From positions 372,001-436,000 of the forward strand of contig NZ_JACRSO010000001.1 of NCBI RefSeq assembly GCF_014384745.1: a DNA stretch of 64,000 nt. The letters run 5' to 3'. This document shows, one piece after another, positions 44,841-53,435 of this stretch. A program made the position numbers and the translations under genes. The first letter of the stretch is position 1; the number at the start of each line of letters is the position of its first letter. The notes beneath the pieces are model-generated. The model saw only the letters and a program-made list of their open reading frames with translations, was not told the DNA's origin and searched no databases. This DNA is from Luoshenia tenuis (GTDB lineage Bacteria > Bacillota > Clostridia > Christensenellales > GCA-900066905).

Positions 44841-46043
44841 TTATCCCACCCGCTTGGCTTTTACCTTCGGGGCGGTGACGATCTCTCCCGCCTTTTGCAG
44901 GGTAAATTTGGAGACCGCAGGGCCGATGATCTCGTAAATAAAGGTGGCGCACAGCACCACGGCGCGGATCACCTGCGCATACTCCGGCACGGCGGACTGG
45001 GCCACCAGCGTAAGGCCGATCGCCACGCCCGCCTGGGGGATCAGCGTGGGCCCCAGGTATTTTTGTACGGCCCTTGGCGCCTTCATGATCTTCGCGCCCA
45101 GCCATGCGCCGCCCATCTTGCCCGCCACGCGCATGACCACGTAACAAATGCCCACCACGCCGATGGTGGGGATGACCGAGAGCTCCAGCTCTGCGCCCGA
45201 AACGGCAAAGAACATCATAAACAGCGGCGGGGTGACAAAATCGGTAATGCGCATGATCGCATCCCCCTCCCGGCAGACGTTGACCATAACCCCGCCCAGC
45301 GCCATACAGGTGAGCAGCGCCGAAATATCCAGCAGGTTGGATAGTGCAATGGCGATAAATACGAACCCCACGATCAGGCACAGCCGGTTGGATTCCTTTT
45401 TAAACCACCGCAGCGGCACCACAAACAGCGCCCCCAGCACCGCGCCGATGCCCAGCGATTGCACGATCTCCCACACCGGCTCCAGGATGGAGAGCAGCAT
45501 ATTCTCCTGCACGCCGCCATTTAAGGATTTGGCGATGGTGACCGCAAAGCCAAAGGCGATCAGCGCCACCGCGTCGTCCAGCGCCACCACGCTCATCAGC
45601 GTTTCGGTCACCGGGCCCTTGGCCTTATACTGGCGCACCACCATGATGGTGGCCGCCGGTGCCGTAGCCGCAGCGATAGAGCCGATGACCAGGGAAAACG
45701 CCAGGTCGTTGCCCAGGGCCAGCATCCCTAACGTGACCGCCACGCTGGCAATCAGCGCCTCAAAGATGGCGATGACGATGGGCGTAAAGCCCACGCGCTT
45801 AAAATAACTCATCTTAAACTCGCTGCCGATGGAAAACGCGATGAATCCTAATGCCATATCCGAGATCAGGTGGAAATTTGTCACCGCCTCTTTGGGGATG
45901 ATCCCCAGCACCGAGGGGCCCAAGATCAGCCCGGCTACCAGATACCCCGTTACGTTGGGCAGTTTGCATAATTTGGCCAGCCGCCCAAAGGCCAGCGCGC
46001 AAAATACGATAACCGCAAGATAAAACAATACACCCAGTTCCAA
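44841..46043 (-). CDS. CPA2-type cation:proton antiporter
   Basis: About 400 residues from a TTG at 46043 (MELGVLFYLAVIVF) with about twelve TM helices. GRLAKLCKLPNVTGYLVAGLILGPSVLG is the typical first conserved region; the Asp pair in MSVVALDDAVALIAFGFAV (near residue 155) is the likely ion-coupling site. No TrkA-N domain is fused. Family members exchange Na+ or K+ for H+. It begins 16 bases after the P-II-like gene, and the two form one transcript. Start choice is uncertain: the frame opens further upstream but overlaps the first gene. Confidence 0.87.
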   Translation of the reverse strand: MELGVLFYLAVIVFCALAFGRLAKLCKLPNVTGYLVAGLILGPSVLGIIPKEAVTNFHLISDMALGFIAFSIGSEFKMSYFKRVGFTPIVIAIFEALIASVAVTLGMLALGNDLAFSLVIGSIAAATAPAATIMVVRQYKAKGPVTETLMSVVALDDAVALIAFGFAVTIAKSLNGGVQENMLLSILEPVWEIVQSLGIGAVLGALFVVPLRWFKKESNRLCLIVGFVFIAIALSNLLDISALLTCMALGGVMVNVCREGDAIMRITDFVTPPLFMMFFAVSGAELELSVIPTIGVVGICYVVMRVAGKMGGAWLGAKIMKAPRAVQKYLGPTLIPQAGVAIGLTLVAQSAVPEYAQVIRAVVLCATFIYEIIGPAVSKFTLQKAGEIVTAPKVKAKRVG

Positions 46044-46059
46044 CTTTTCTTCAACCCCT

Positions 46060-46398
46060 CTATTTTCGCACGCCCTCGACCAGATCAATGGGCAGGGTGA
46101 ATACGATGCCGGTATCCGGCTTGTTCAAGTCGCCCACTACGCCCTGGATAACGGAAACGGCAGCGTGTACCTGTTCGTCCCGCAGCACCAGCAGCAGGGT
46201 ACGGTTCTCCTCCCGTCCCGGGTCCAGCAGCGCCCGCAGCGAGCCGAAAAGCGGGCTTTCCTCATCGTTGCCGTGCAGTGCCCGGGCCATGCCGGTGCTG
46301 GTCAAAATCGTGGCCCCGTGGATGCCCGCCGTGTTGAACTCCCGCAGCAAGTCCTCCAGCACCTCCACCTTGTTTAAGATGAATACCATTAGTTTCAA
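46060..46398 (-). CDS. P-II-like small regulatory protein
   Basis: 112 residues. MKLMVFILNKVEVLEDLLREFNTAGIHGATIL in pieces and LLLVLRDEQVHAAVSVIQGVVGDLNKPDTGIVFTLPID in pieces follow the P-II/CutA ferredoxin-like trimer fold, although the classic uridylylated T-loop Tyr is not evident (the loop reads HGNDEESPLFG). Members encoded beside transporters often bind adenine nucleotides and gate the transporter, as SbtB does for SbtA. A TTG start is preferred from homology; GAGG lies close before it. Gating of the downstream antiporter is inference. Confidence 0.75.
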   Translation of the reverse strand: MKLMVFILNKVEVLEDLLREFNTAGIHGATILTSTGMARALHGNDEESPLFGSLRALLDPGREENRTLLLVLRDEQVHAAVSVIQGVVGDLNKPDTGIVFTLPIDLVEGVRK

Positions 46399-46435
46399 TT
46401 TTCCTCAACCCCTCTCGTCGTTTATCCTCGGCATG

Positions 46436-46519
46436 AAACGGCCACAATCCTCCTTTTAAGGGATTGTGGCAGCTGCTCTTTGTTCATTGTAACTTGTAGC
46501 CCTCTAAATAGCGGCCGTT
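46436..46519 (-). promoter_or_regulatory. Structured 5' leader of the P-II/antiporter operon
   Basis: On the minus strand a TATAAT (46523-46528) is followed by about 117 bases of leader. It contains a perfect 10-bp hairpin GCCACAATCC/GGATTGTGGC (46441-46470) whose base can instead join an 8-bp AAACGGCC/GGCCGTTT helix (46436-46443 with 46512-46519). The two are mutually exclusive at GCC. No U-run follows the hairpin. Riboswitch or protein-binding leader is possible; it is not assigned to a known class. Confidence 0.45.
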
Positions 46520-46612
46520 TTTATTATAGCACCCGGGATGCGTTTTGACACACTTATTTCACAACCGGTGCGCAGTGTGCTAAAATTAAAGGCGAAAATC
46601 ACCTTGCCGGGC

Positions 46613-46643
46613 TTGACTTAGAGCGTACTCTAAGGGCTAGTCT
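46613..46643 (+). promoter_or_regulatory. MerR-type promoter and operator
   Basis: TTGACT (46613-46618) and TAGTCT (46638-46643) are 19 bases apart, the overlong spacer that MerR activators correct by DNA distortion. The spacer holds the perfect inverted repeat CTTAGAG-cgta-CTCTAAG (46617-46634). It lies 55 bases before the MerR start, so the gene is autoregulated. Confidence 0.85.
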
Positions 46644-46698
46644 GATGATAGTGATACATTGAAACCGCGTTCCAAATCCATTGCAAAGGATGATCGGT

Positions 46699-47157
46699 AT
46701 GACTTATACCATTGGCCAGGTGGCTAAAAAAATGGGCATCAGCGCTTTTACCCTGCGCTATTACGATAAAGAGGGCCTGTTGCCCTTTGTACGCCGGGAT
46801 GAAAATGGGGTGCGGATATTTGAGGAGTCCGACCTGGAATTTCTGCGCGTGATCGACTGTTTAAAAAAGACCGGCATGCCCATTAAGGACATACGTACCT
46901 TTATCGTCTGGACCACCCAGGGCGACGCCTCGCTTCAGCAGCGCTACGATATGTTTATGGCGCGCAAAAGGGAGGTCGACCGCCAGCTTGAACAGCTGCT
47001 TTCTTACCGCGACTGCATCGCCTATAAATGCGACTATTATGAAAAAGCCCTGCAAGCCGGTACTGAGGCCATCCACTGGCAGCAGCGGGATGGCGAGCCG
47101 GAGATGGTTCTGGGGCGGCTGGCTAAAATAAGTGAAAACGAAGCGGAGGGAATATGA
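46699..47157 (+). CDS. MerR-family transcriptional activator
   Basis: 152 residues. Winged helix at the N-terminus (YTIGQVAKKMGISAFTLRYYDKEGLLPFVRR in pieces), a hinge, and a long dimerisation helix with REVDRQLEQLLSYRDCIAYKCDYYEKAL. It resembles the AdhR/YfmP-type regulators of stress- or aldehyde-responsive reductases. Cys in CIAYKC could be sensor residues. The ATG at 46699 follows AAAGGA; other ATGs overlap this site. Its end overlaps the SDR gene start. Confidence 0.9.
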   Translation: MTYTIGQVAKKMGISAFTLRYYDKEGLLPFVRRDENGVRIFEESDLEFLRVIDCLKKTGMPIKDIRTFIVWTTQGDASLQQRYDMFMARKREVDRQLEQLLSYRDCIAYKCDYYEKALQAGTEAIHWQQRDGEPEMVLGRLAKISENEAEGI

Positions 47158-48107
47158 TGAAGATCGTTATCATCGGCGGCTATGGCCATATCGGCAGTTA
47201 TCTTGCCCCTAAATTGGTGGAGGCGGGACACGAGGTGACCTGCATTTCGCGCGGGCAAAGCAAGCCCTACACGCAAGGCCCCGCCTGGCGGGAGGTCCGC
47301 CGGGTGATCCTGGATCGGGAGATGTCGCCTCAGGGCAGTTTTGAAAGGGAGATCGCCGCACTCAACGCCGATGTGGTGATCGACCTGATCAACTTCTCGC
47401 TGGAGAGCACAAAGCGCATGGCGCAGGCGCTAAAGGGCACCAACCTTTCCCACTACCTGTATTGCTCCTCCATCTGGGCGCATGGCAAGGCCACGCTTTT
47501 ACCGGCGACCGAGGATCAGCCTAAGTTCCCCCTGGATGAATACGGCATCCAAAAGGCCAAAAGCGAGGCCTACCTGCACGCGCTCTACCGCCAGGAGGGC
47601 TTCCCTGAAACGGTAGTCATGCCCGGGCAGATCTCCGGGCCGGGCTGGGCGATCATCACGCCCACGGGCAATGCGGATTATACGACCTTTGGCAAGATCC
47701 AGCGCGGCGAAGAGATCTCCATTCCCAATCTGGGTATGGAAACGCTGCACCATGTGCATGCGGACGACGTGGCCCAGGTCTTTTTTAACGCCATCGTACA
47801 CCGTAAGGCCGCGCTGGGCGAGAGCTTTCACGCCGTGGGGGCGGAATCGATCACGCTGCTGGGATACGCGCAGGCCATGTACCGCTTTTTCGGCCAGGAG
47901 GAAAATATCCGCCTGCTGCCCTGGGACGAGTGGTGCGCGGCCACCGGAGATGAAAAGTGGATCGAACACACTTATTACCACATCGCCCGCAGCGGGACTT
48001 ACAGTATTGAAAAGGGCCGGCGCCTGATCGACTACCGCCCGCGCCATACGCTGCTGGAAACCGTGCAGCAAAGCGTTGCCTATATGGTGGAACATCACTG
48101 GTTTTAA
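47154..48107 (+). CDS. NAD-dependent epimerase/dehydratase-like SDR protein
   Basis: 317 residues, extended SDR. The nucleotide-binding loop is IIGGYGHIGSYLAPKL (GxxGxxG), and the catalytic YxxxK may be in DEYGIQKAKSEAY near residue 140. SSIWAHGKATLLPATEDQP resembles atypical SDRs such as isoflavone-reductase-like or sugar epimerases. GGAGGG precedes an ATGATG; it starts within the last codon of the MerR gene. Co-transcription with the MerR activator suggests it is the regulated output; substrate unknown. Confidence 0.85.
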   Translation: MMKIVIIGGYGHIGSYLAPKLVEAGHEVTCISRGQSKPYTQGPAWREVRRVILDREMSPQGSFEREIAALNADVVIDLINFSLESTKRMAQALKGTNLSHYLYCSSIWAHGKATLLPATEDQPKFPLDEYGIQKAKSEAYLHALYRQEGFPETVVMPGQISGPGWAIITPTGNADYTTFGKIQRGEEISIPNLGMETLHHVHADDVAQVFFNAIVHRKAALGESFHAVGAESITLLGYAQAMYRFFGQEENIRLLPWDEWCAATGDEKWIEHTYYHIARSGTYSIEKGRRLIDYRPRHTLLETVQQSVAYMVEHHWF

Positions 48108-48115
48108 AGCACATC

Positions 48116-48150
48116 AAAAAGCCGCCTGCAAAGTATGCAGGCGGCTTTTT
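48116..48150. terminator. Bidirectional terminator
   Basis: 15-bp perfect stem AAAAAGCCGCCTGCA/TGCAGGCGGCTTTTT with a 5-base loop between the SDR gene and the converging arabinose operon. Confidence 0.9.
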
Positions 48151-48195
48151 CTCTTTTCATTTTATGATCTTTTCTAGCGCCAATCCCTATCGTTC

Positions 48196-49677
48196 TTAAG
48201 CAAAGGGATTCTCGTCCTTATACAGCATTCCCTTGGGCTGGTTGAAGGCCACGTCCTCCACGCCCAGCAGCTTCATGGCGCTAAACAGCGCCTTACCCAC
48301 CTTGCCAAAGGCCACGCCGCCGTGGTGCGGATAGCGCCCCGCCACCAGCACGTGGCGGTAGAAGCGCCCCATCTCCGGGATGGCAAAGATACCGATGCCG
48401 CCAAAGGACTGGGTGGCCACCGGCAGCACCTCGCCCTGGGCCACATAGCTGTGCAGCGAACAATCCGCCGCGCCCTGCAGCCTAAAGAAGGTGATATCGC
48501 CCGGGCGGATGTCGCCCTCCAGCGTACCGCGGGTGATATCCGGCTCGCTATCCGGCTCCAGCGAGCGCTTCATAATCAGCTGATACTTCATCTCGGGCTT
48601 GACCAGGTGGCAGGCCGGGGTATTGCCGCAGTGGAAGCCCATAAAGGTATCCTGCAGGGTATAATCGTACTTGCCGGCGATATTGGCGTTAAACATATCG
48701 CTGGGCACGGTGTTGTTGATATCCAGCAGCGTGGGCGGGACCATGGTGGCGCAGGCGATAATGTACTCGGTCACCGCGCCGTAGATGTCCACCTCGCAGG
48801 AGACCGGCATCATCTTGGAGGCCAGGCGGCTGTTGACGTAGCAGGGCACAAAGCCGAACTTCTCCTCAAAGGCGGGCCAGCACTTGTTGGCAAAGGCCAC
48901 GTACTCGCTTGCGCCCTTATGGTCTTCGGCCCAATCCAGCAGCGTCAGCTCAAACTGCGCCAACCGGGGCAGGATGCCGGGCATCTTGTTGCCCTCGCCC
49001 AGTTCCTTTTCCATATCCGCCATCACCTCGGGGATGCGCGGATCGTCCTTATGGGCCTCGTAGGCTACGAGAAGATCCAGCTCGCTGTTCTCCTCCACGG
49101 CGATCCCCAAATCAAACAGGGGCTTAATCGGCGCGTTGCAGGCCACAAAATCGTTGGGACGCGGGCCAAAGGCGATGACCTTGAGCTTGCTTAGCCCCAG
49201 AATGATGCGGGCCACGGGGATAAAGTCGTCGATCATCTTGCAGATATCCTCAGCCGTGCCCACCGGGTACTCCGGAATATAGGCGCGCACGTTGCGGATG
49301 CCCAGGTTGTACGAGCAGTTGAGCATGCCGCAGTAGGCGTCGCCCCGGTCGCTCTTGAGGATCTCGGTGAATTCCTCGGCCGCGGCCACCGGCATCACCG
49401 GCCCCGGGAACTTCTGGGCCAGCAGGGTCTCCGGCGTTTCCGGGCCAAAATTGCCTAGGAACAGCACCAGCGCGTTGCAGCCGGCCGCCTCAAGTTCGTC
49501 CAAGGCCTTCATGGCGTCGTTTTCGTTTTCAATGGTGGTCATGATCTCTACGATCTGTCCGCCCTGTTTGCGGTAAGCCTCGCACAGCGCGGCGCGCCGG
49601 CGCTCGCTCAAATCGATGGGGAAACAATCGCGGCTGACGGCCACGACGCCCAGGCGTACCTCAGGAATGTTAAACAT
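48196..49677 (-). CDS. L-fucose/L-arabinose isomerase-family protein (COG2407), probable arabinose isomerase role
   Basis: 493 residues. Rossmann-like N-terminal domain (RLGVVAVSRDCFPIDLSERR, ALVLFLGNFGPETPE), a central region with ARIILGLSKLKVIAFGPRPNDF, and a C-terminal domain with DITFFRLQGAADCSLHSYVAQGE and RYPHHGGVAFGKVGKALF, whose His residues fit a metal-binding isomerase site. The fold is that of FucI, but it is much shorter than FucI (about 590) and unlike AraA. It is the last gene after araB and araD, which both act on products of L-arabinose isomerisation; so L-arabinose or a similar aldose is the likely substrate. AAAGGGGG precedes the ATG at 49677. Confidence 0.85.
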   Translation of the reverse strand: MFNIPEVRLGVVAVSRDCFPIDLSERRRAALCEAYRKQGGQIVEIMTTIENENDAMKALDELEAAGCNALVLFLGNFGPETPETLLAQKFPGPVMPVAAAEEFTEILKSDRGDAYCGMLNCSYNLGIRNVRAYIPEYPVGTAEDICKMIDDFIPVARIILGLSKLKVIAFGPRPNDFVACNAPIKPLFDLGIAVEENSELDLLVAYEAHKDDPRIPEVMADMEKELGEGNKMPGILPRLAQFELTLLDWAEDHKGASEYVAFANKCWPAFEEKFGFVPCYVNSRLASKMMPVSCEVDIYGAVTEYIIACATMVPPTLLDINNTVPSDMFNANIAGKYDYTLQDTFMGFHCGNTPACHLVKPEMKYQLIMKRSLEPDSEPDITRGTLEGDIRPGDITFFRLQGAADCSLHSYVAQGEVLPVATQSFGGIGIFAIPEMGRFYRHVLVAGRYPHHGGVAFGKVGKALFSAMKLLGVEDVAFNQPKGMLYKDENPFA

Positions 49678-49723
49678 GGTAGAACCCCCTTTAAATGATG
49701 TCTTTTTTATCCTAAGCGGAAAA

Positions 49724-50428
49724 CTACTTCCGCTTGACCTGCCCATAATAGGCGTTTGCCCCGTGCTTGCGGTAATAATGCTTATCCAACAGCGCCTGGC
49801 TCATAGGCTGCAGGCCGCCGGTCAGCTGCTCGCTCACCCGGGCCATATCCGCCACGTATTCCATCACCGTGGCGTGATATACGGCCTCGGCCGGGTCCTT
49901 GCCCCAGGAGAAGGGGCCGTGGCTAAAGACCAACACCCCGGGATACTGGGAGGCGTCTTCACCCTTGAACCGCTCCACGATGACCAAACCGGTATTGGCC
50001 TCGTAATCGGTGGCGATCTCCGTCCCGGTCATGGGCCGGGTGCAGGGGATCTCCCCATGGCAGTAATCCGCCTGGGTGGTGCCGTAGCAGGGGATGCCCC
50101 GCCCGGCCTGCGCCCAGGCCGTAGCCATGCGGCTGTGGGTATGGGCCACGCCCCCAAGCGAAGGGAAGGCCCGGTAGAGCGCCAGATGGGTCTCCAGGTC
50201 GCTGGAAGGGTTCAGCTCCCCTTCCACCCGTTCTCCTTCAAGGGAGACCACCACCATATCCTCCGGGCGCATGGTCGCGTAATCCACCCCACTGGGCTTG
50301 ATGACCACAAGGCCCTGTTCCCGGTCGATCCCGCTGACGTTGCCAAAGGTATAGATCACCAGGTTCTGGCGCACCAGCTCCAGGTTGGCTTCAAATACTT
50401 CCTCTTTTAAGGCGCGCAGGCTAGTCAT
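49724..50428 (-). CDS. araD: L-ribulose-5-phosphate 4-epimerase
   Basis: 234 residues, class II aldolase family. It converts L-ribulose 5-phosphate to D-xylulose 5-phosphate. Zn ligands are in GGVAHTHSRMATAWAQAG (near residue 95), with the catalytic region in CYGTTQADYCHGEIPCTRPMT and VLVFSHGPFSWGKDPAEAVYHA in pieces. The length and the YGTTQADYFHG-like block fit AraD rather than fuculose aldolase. Its start overlaps the end of araB by 8 bases. Confidence 0.93.
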   Translation of the reverse strand: MTSLRALKEEVFEANLELVRQNLVIYTFGNVSGIDREQGLVVIKPSGVDYATMRPEDMVVVSLEGERVEGELNPSSDLETHLALYRAFPSLGGVAHTHSRMATAWAQAGRGIPCYGTTQADYCHGEIPCTRPMTGTEIATDYEANTGLVIVERFKGEDASQYPGVLVFSHGPFSWGKDPAEAVYHATVMEYVADMARVSEQLTGGLQPMSQALLDKHYYRKHGANAYYGQVKRK

Positions 50429-52091
50429 GGCGGCGCACCTCCGCGCGCAGGGCCTTCATGCGCTTCATCACGTCGTTCTCCCCGCGGCCGAAGTAATCGT
50501 ACAGCTTGCAGTAATCCGCGTAGATCTTCTTATAAACTTCCGCGTTTTCCGGGATGGGCTTATAGGGCTGGGGCTTGACCTTGGCCATCTTCTCGGCGGC
50601 CTCAAAGATGGTATCGTACCCGCCGGCCGCCTTGCCGGCCGCCACCGCGCCGAACATGGCGCTGCCCAGCGCCACCGCCTGGGGCGAATCGGAGATGTAG
50701 ATCTCCATATTGGTCACATCCGCATAAATCTGCATCATCATCTGGTTCTTCTCGGCAATGCCGCCGCAGGCCACCAGGTGGTCGATGGGCACGCCCGAGC
50801 GGATGAACTCCTCGATGATGCGGTTGGCGCCGTAGGCCGTAGCCTCGATCAGCGCCCGGTAAACCTCCTCGGGCTTGGTCAGCAGCGTCATCCCCAGCAT
50901 CATGCCGGTCAGGTCCACATCCACCAATACCGAGCGGTTGCCATTCCACCAATCCAGCGCCAGCAGGCCGCTCTCGCCCGGCTTTAAGGCGCTGGCCTTT
51001 TCGGTGAGCAGCTGATGGATGCCCATGCCGCGCTCTCTGGCTTCTTTTTCATAACTTTCGGGCACGCAGTTCTCCACGAACCACTCAAAGTGGTCGCCTA
51101 CGCAGCTCTGGCCGGCCTCGTAGCCCATATAGCCGGGCTCTACGCCGTCCTCTACTACGCCGCACATGCCGGGCACCATTTTCTCCTCGTCCGCGATCAG
51201 GATATCGCAGGTGGAGGTACCCATGATCAGCAGCATGGCCCCGGGGGTGACCTCGCCCACCGCCGGCAGGCTCACATGCGCGTCCACATTGCCTACCGCC
51301 ACGGCGGTATTGGTGGTCAGCCCGGTCTTTTGCGCCATCTCCTTTGTTAAATAGCCCGCCCGCGAGCCGATGGGATAGATATCCCGGCTGAGCTTTTCAT
51401 CCACCACGTTCTCCATCCGCGGGTCCAATGCCTTAAAGAAATCGTTAGAAGGATACCCTTCCCGTTTGGACCAAATGGCCTTGTAGCCGGCGGTGCAGCT
51501 GTTGCGCTTTTCCTCTCCGCACAGCATCATGGTGGTCCAGTCCGCCAGTTCCATAATGCGGTCAGCTGCCTCATAAACTTCGGGCGCTTCGCGCAGGATC
51601 TGCATGATCTTGGGGAACACCCACTCCGAGGAGATCTTGCCGCCGTAGCGGCCAAGGAAGCTCTCCCCCCGCTCCCGGGCGATGGCGTTGAGCTTATCCG
51701 CATCGCTCTGGGCGGCATGGTGTTTCCACAGCTTTACATAGCTGTGGGGTTCCTCCTCCCACTGGGGCAGCATGCAAAGCGGGGTTCCGTTTTGATCCAC
51801 CGGCAAAATGGTACAGCTGGTAAAATCCACTGCCATGCCGATCACATCCGCAGGCTCTACGCCGGATTCCTTCAAGACCTGCGGGATGGTCTGGTAAAAC
51901 ACTTCAAGATAATCCTGCGGGTGCTGCAGCGCCCAATCCGGCGGCAATACTTTGCCGCAGGGCAGCTTTTCATCCATCACACCGTGGGTGTATTCCTTTA
52001 CGGCCTGGGCCACGATATTGCCCGTGCCTACCTCCACCAGTACCGAGCGGCCGGACTGCGTGCCAAAATCCACACCAAGCGTATACTTCAT
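50421..52091 (-). CDS. araB: Ribulokinase
   Basis: 556 residues, FGGY kinase family. The N-terminal ATPase loop is GVDFGTQSGRSVLVEV; TSCTILPVDQNGTPLC and ELADWTTMMLCGEEKRNSC follow; the second domain has LLIMGTSTCDILIAD, ALDWWNGNRSVLVDVDLTG and LVACGGIAEKNQMMMQIYADV in pieces, all typical of AraB. It phosphorylates L-ribulose. First gene of araB-araD-isomerase; no AraC or AraR regulator or arabinose transporter is in the window. Confidence 0.95.
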   Translation of the reverse strand: MKYTLGVDFGTQSGRSVLVEVGTGNIVAQAVKEYTHGVMDEKLPCGKVLPPDWALQHPQDYLEVFYQTIPQVLKESGVEPADVIGMAVDFTSCTILPVDQNGTPLCMLPQWEEEPHSYVKLWKHHAAQSDADKLNAIARERGESFLGRYGGKISSEWVFPKIMQILREAPEVYEAADRIMELADWTTMMLCGEEKRNSCTAGYKAIWSKREGYPSNDFFKALDPRMENVVDEKLSRDIYPIGSRAGYLTKEMAQKTGLTTNTAVAVGNVDAHVSLPAVGEVTPGAMLLIMGTSTCDILIADEEKMVPGMCGVVEDGVEPGYMGYEAGQSCVGDHFEWFVENCVPESYEKEARERGMGIHQLLTEKASALKPGESGLLALDWWNGNRSVLVDVDLTGMMLGMTLLTKPEEVYRALIEATAYGANRIIEEFIRSGVPIDHLVACGGIAEKNQMMMQIYADVTNMEIYISDSPQAVALGSAMFGAVAAGKAAGGYDTIFEAAEKMAKVKPQPYKPIPENAEVYKKIYADYCKLYDYFGRGENDVMKRMKALRAEVRRHD

Positions 52092-52203
52092 CTTTCAATA
52101 CTCCCCTTTAACTTTGTCGTCGCCTATAGATGCACAGAAGTTGAAATTACCCCCATAAAAAGCGCGCGCGAAGCCCCCGCGTCCGGCACGCCTATTTTTA
52201 TAA

Positions 52204-52233
52204 ATTATATCATTTCGCCCGGTTCAAATGCAA
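52204..52233 (-). promoter_or_regulatory. Promoter of the arabinose operon
   Basis: Minus-strand TTGCAT (52228-52233) and TATAAT (52204-52209), spacer 18, about 115 bases before the araB ATG. Confidence 0.6.
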
Positions 52234-52334
52234 TCTATCCCGCTTTGTTGTACAAGATCGTCGTGCCTTTTTCCCCCATCTTTCGCCGGAATCATCCGCG
52301 AAAAATTTTTCCAGAAATAATCGACATTTTTTGC

Positions 52335-52363
52335 TTGACAAGCCCTACCCCGCTTGCTATAAT
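52335..52363 (+). promoter_or_regulatory. Promoter of tRNA-Glu
   Basis: Perfect TTGACA (52335-52340) and TATAAT (52358-52363), spacer 17, 69 bases before the tRNA. Confidence 0.9.
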
Positions 52364-52432
52364 ATCGCATGTGGCACGGTTCGTGCCCGTCCCCCGTGCG
52401 GCTGCTGGTTCATCCCGGTCGCGCGGAATTAT

Positions 52433-52508
52433 GCCTCCGTGGTCTAGAGGCCTAGGACGCCGCCCTCTCACGGCGGTAACAGGGGTTCGAATCCCCTCGG
52501 AGGTGCCA
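52433..52508 (+). tRNA. tRNA-Glu (CTC)
   Basis: 76 bases with encoded CCA. Acceptor GCCTCCG/CGGAGGT (G1-U72), D arm, anticodon stem CCGCC/GGCGG with loop CTCTCAC (anticodon CTC), T arm AGGGG-TTCGAAT-CCCCT, discriminator G. The GC content and gene type change sharply just past its 3' end, so it is the likely integration site of the phage-like region that follows. Confidence 0.93.
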
Positions 52509-52515
52509 AGACAAG

Positions 52516-52548
52516 AAACCCGCTATTCTCAATGGATGGCGGGTTTTT
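52516..52548 (+). terminator. Terminator after tRNA-Glu
   Basis: 8-bp stem AAACCCGC/GCGGGTTT with a long loop, ending TTTTT, directly downstream of the tRNA; it may also be the phage-host joint. Confidence 0.65.
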
Positions 52549-52754
52549 CCTTTATTCATGCGGGTTTGCGGGTTTCCTCATTGTCCGACGTGTTGGGCAA
52601 ATTGTGCATATCAAGGACAAAATTATGCTGTTTTGGGCGCTAATATCACACGAAATATCACACGGAGTTATGTACAAATTATGCTTAGTTCAATATATTA
52701 TAACCGGCATGGGGTTATATTGGATATACGCACAATAAATTGTACACAACCCGC

Positions 52755-52783
52755 TTGACAATATATCATATATGGTATATTAT
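52755..52783 (+). promoter_or_regulatory. Promoter of the XRE regulator, with possible operator
   Basis: TTGACA (52755-52760) and TATTAT (52778-52783), spacer 17. A palindromic CATATATG core (52768-52775) lies in the spacer and could be an autoregulatory site. Confidence 0.65.
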
Positions 52784-52817
52784 GGCGGTAAGAGAATACA
52801 CAAGAAGGGGGATAATC

Positions 52818-53336
52818 ATGTTTGACACAAATCAAGTCTATGCTTACGGGTATATTGCTGGATTGATCGAGCGTGAGGCAGTATCGCACGGACAAACCAT
52901 TGTTACCGCAAAACTATTTGAGGATGCTAGTATGCGGCCAAGCGTTGGGTTTGCGCAGATCAATAATGCCGCACGACGCAGCAAGTTATTGACCGATGAT
53001 CTCGCTGCGCGAATAGCGGATATTGCTGCAACTATCGACGCACCTATAGATGATGACGCAGGTATGATGCCAAAGCCACTACCATTACCACTACAGGGGA
53101 CTTGGCAACTTGGTTATTATCATGCCCTTGGCGGTAAAGAGCCTGCGTATGATCACAAAACAGGCATCCGCGCGATGCGCAAGGCCGCAGGGATGACGCA
53201 GGCACAACTAGCCGACAAGATGGGCTGCTCTCAAGAGCACATAAGCCGCTGGGAGACGGGGGCGGTTATCCCTGGTGCTGATACAATCAAGCAGATTGCT
53301 GATGCGTTAGGGTGCAGCATGGACGATCTGGTCTAG
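52818..53336 (+). CDS. XRE-family DNA-binding protein
   Basis: 172 residues led by AAGGGGGA. The C-terminal 60 residues are a clear helix-turn-helix (IRAMRKAAGMTQAQLADKMGCSQEHISRWETGAVIPGADTIKQIADALGC in pieces). The N-terminal 110 residues (YAYGYIAGLIEREAVSHGQT, KLFEDASMRPSVGFAQINNAA) are a separate domain I do not recognise, also present in some phage regulators. It faces the tRNA with its own promoter and might control lysogeny or a nearby accessory gene. Confidence 0.82.
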   Translation: MFDTNQVYAYGYIAGLIEREAVSHGQTIVTAKLFEDASMRPSVGFAQINNAARRSKLLTDDLAARIADIAATIDAPIDDDAGMMPKPLPLPLQGTWQLGYYHALGGKEPAYDHKTGIRAMRKAAGMTQAQLADKMGCSQEHISRWETGAVIPGADTIKQIADALGCSMDDLV

Positions 53337-53397
53337 CAGGATTATTCTGTCGCCGGGAGTGCCCGGCGTGGGTTGAAATACATTGATCTAGTGGCTA

Positions 53398-53430
53398 ACA
53401 AGAGGCCTCGGCTTATGCCGGGCCTCTTGT
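53398..53430. terminator. Bidirectional terminator
   Basis: Stem ACAAGAGGCC-T-CGGC / GCCG-GGCCTCTTGT, TTAT loop, between the converging XRE and lipoprotein genes. A second perfect hairpin CGCCGGG-agtg-CCCGGCG is at 53351-53368. Confidence 0.75.
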
Positions 53431-53435
53431 CTATC

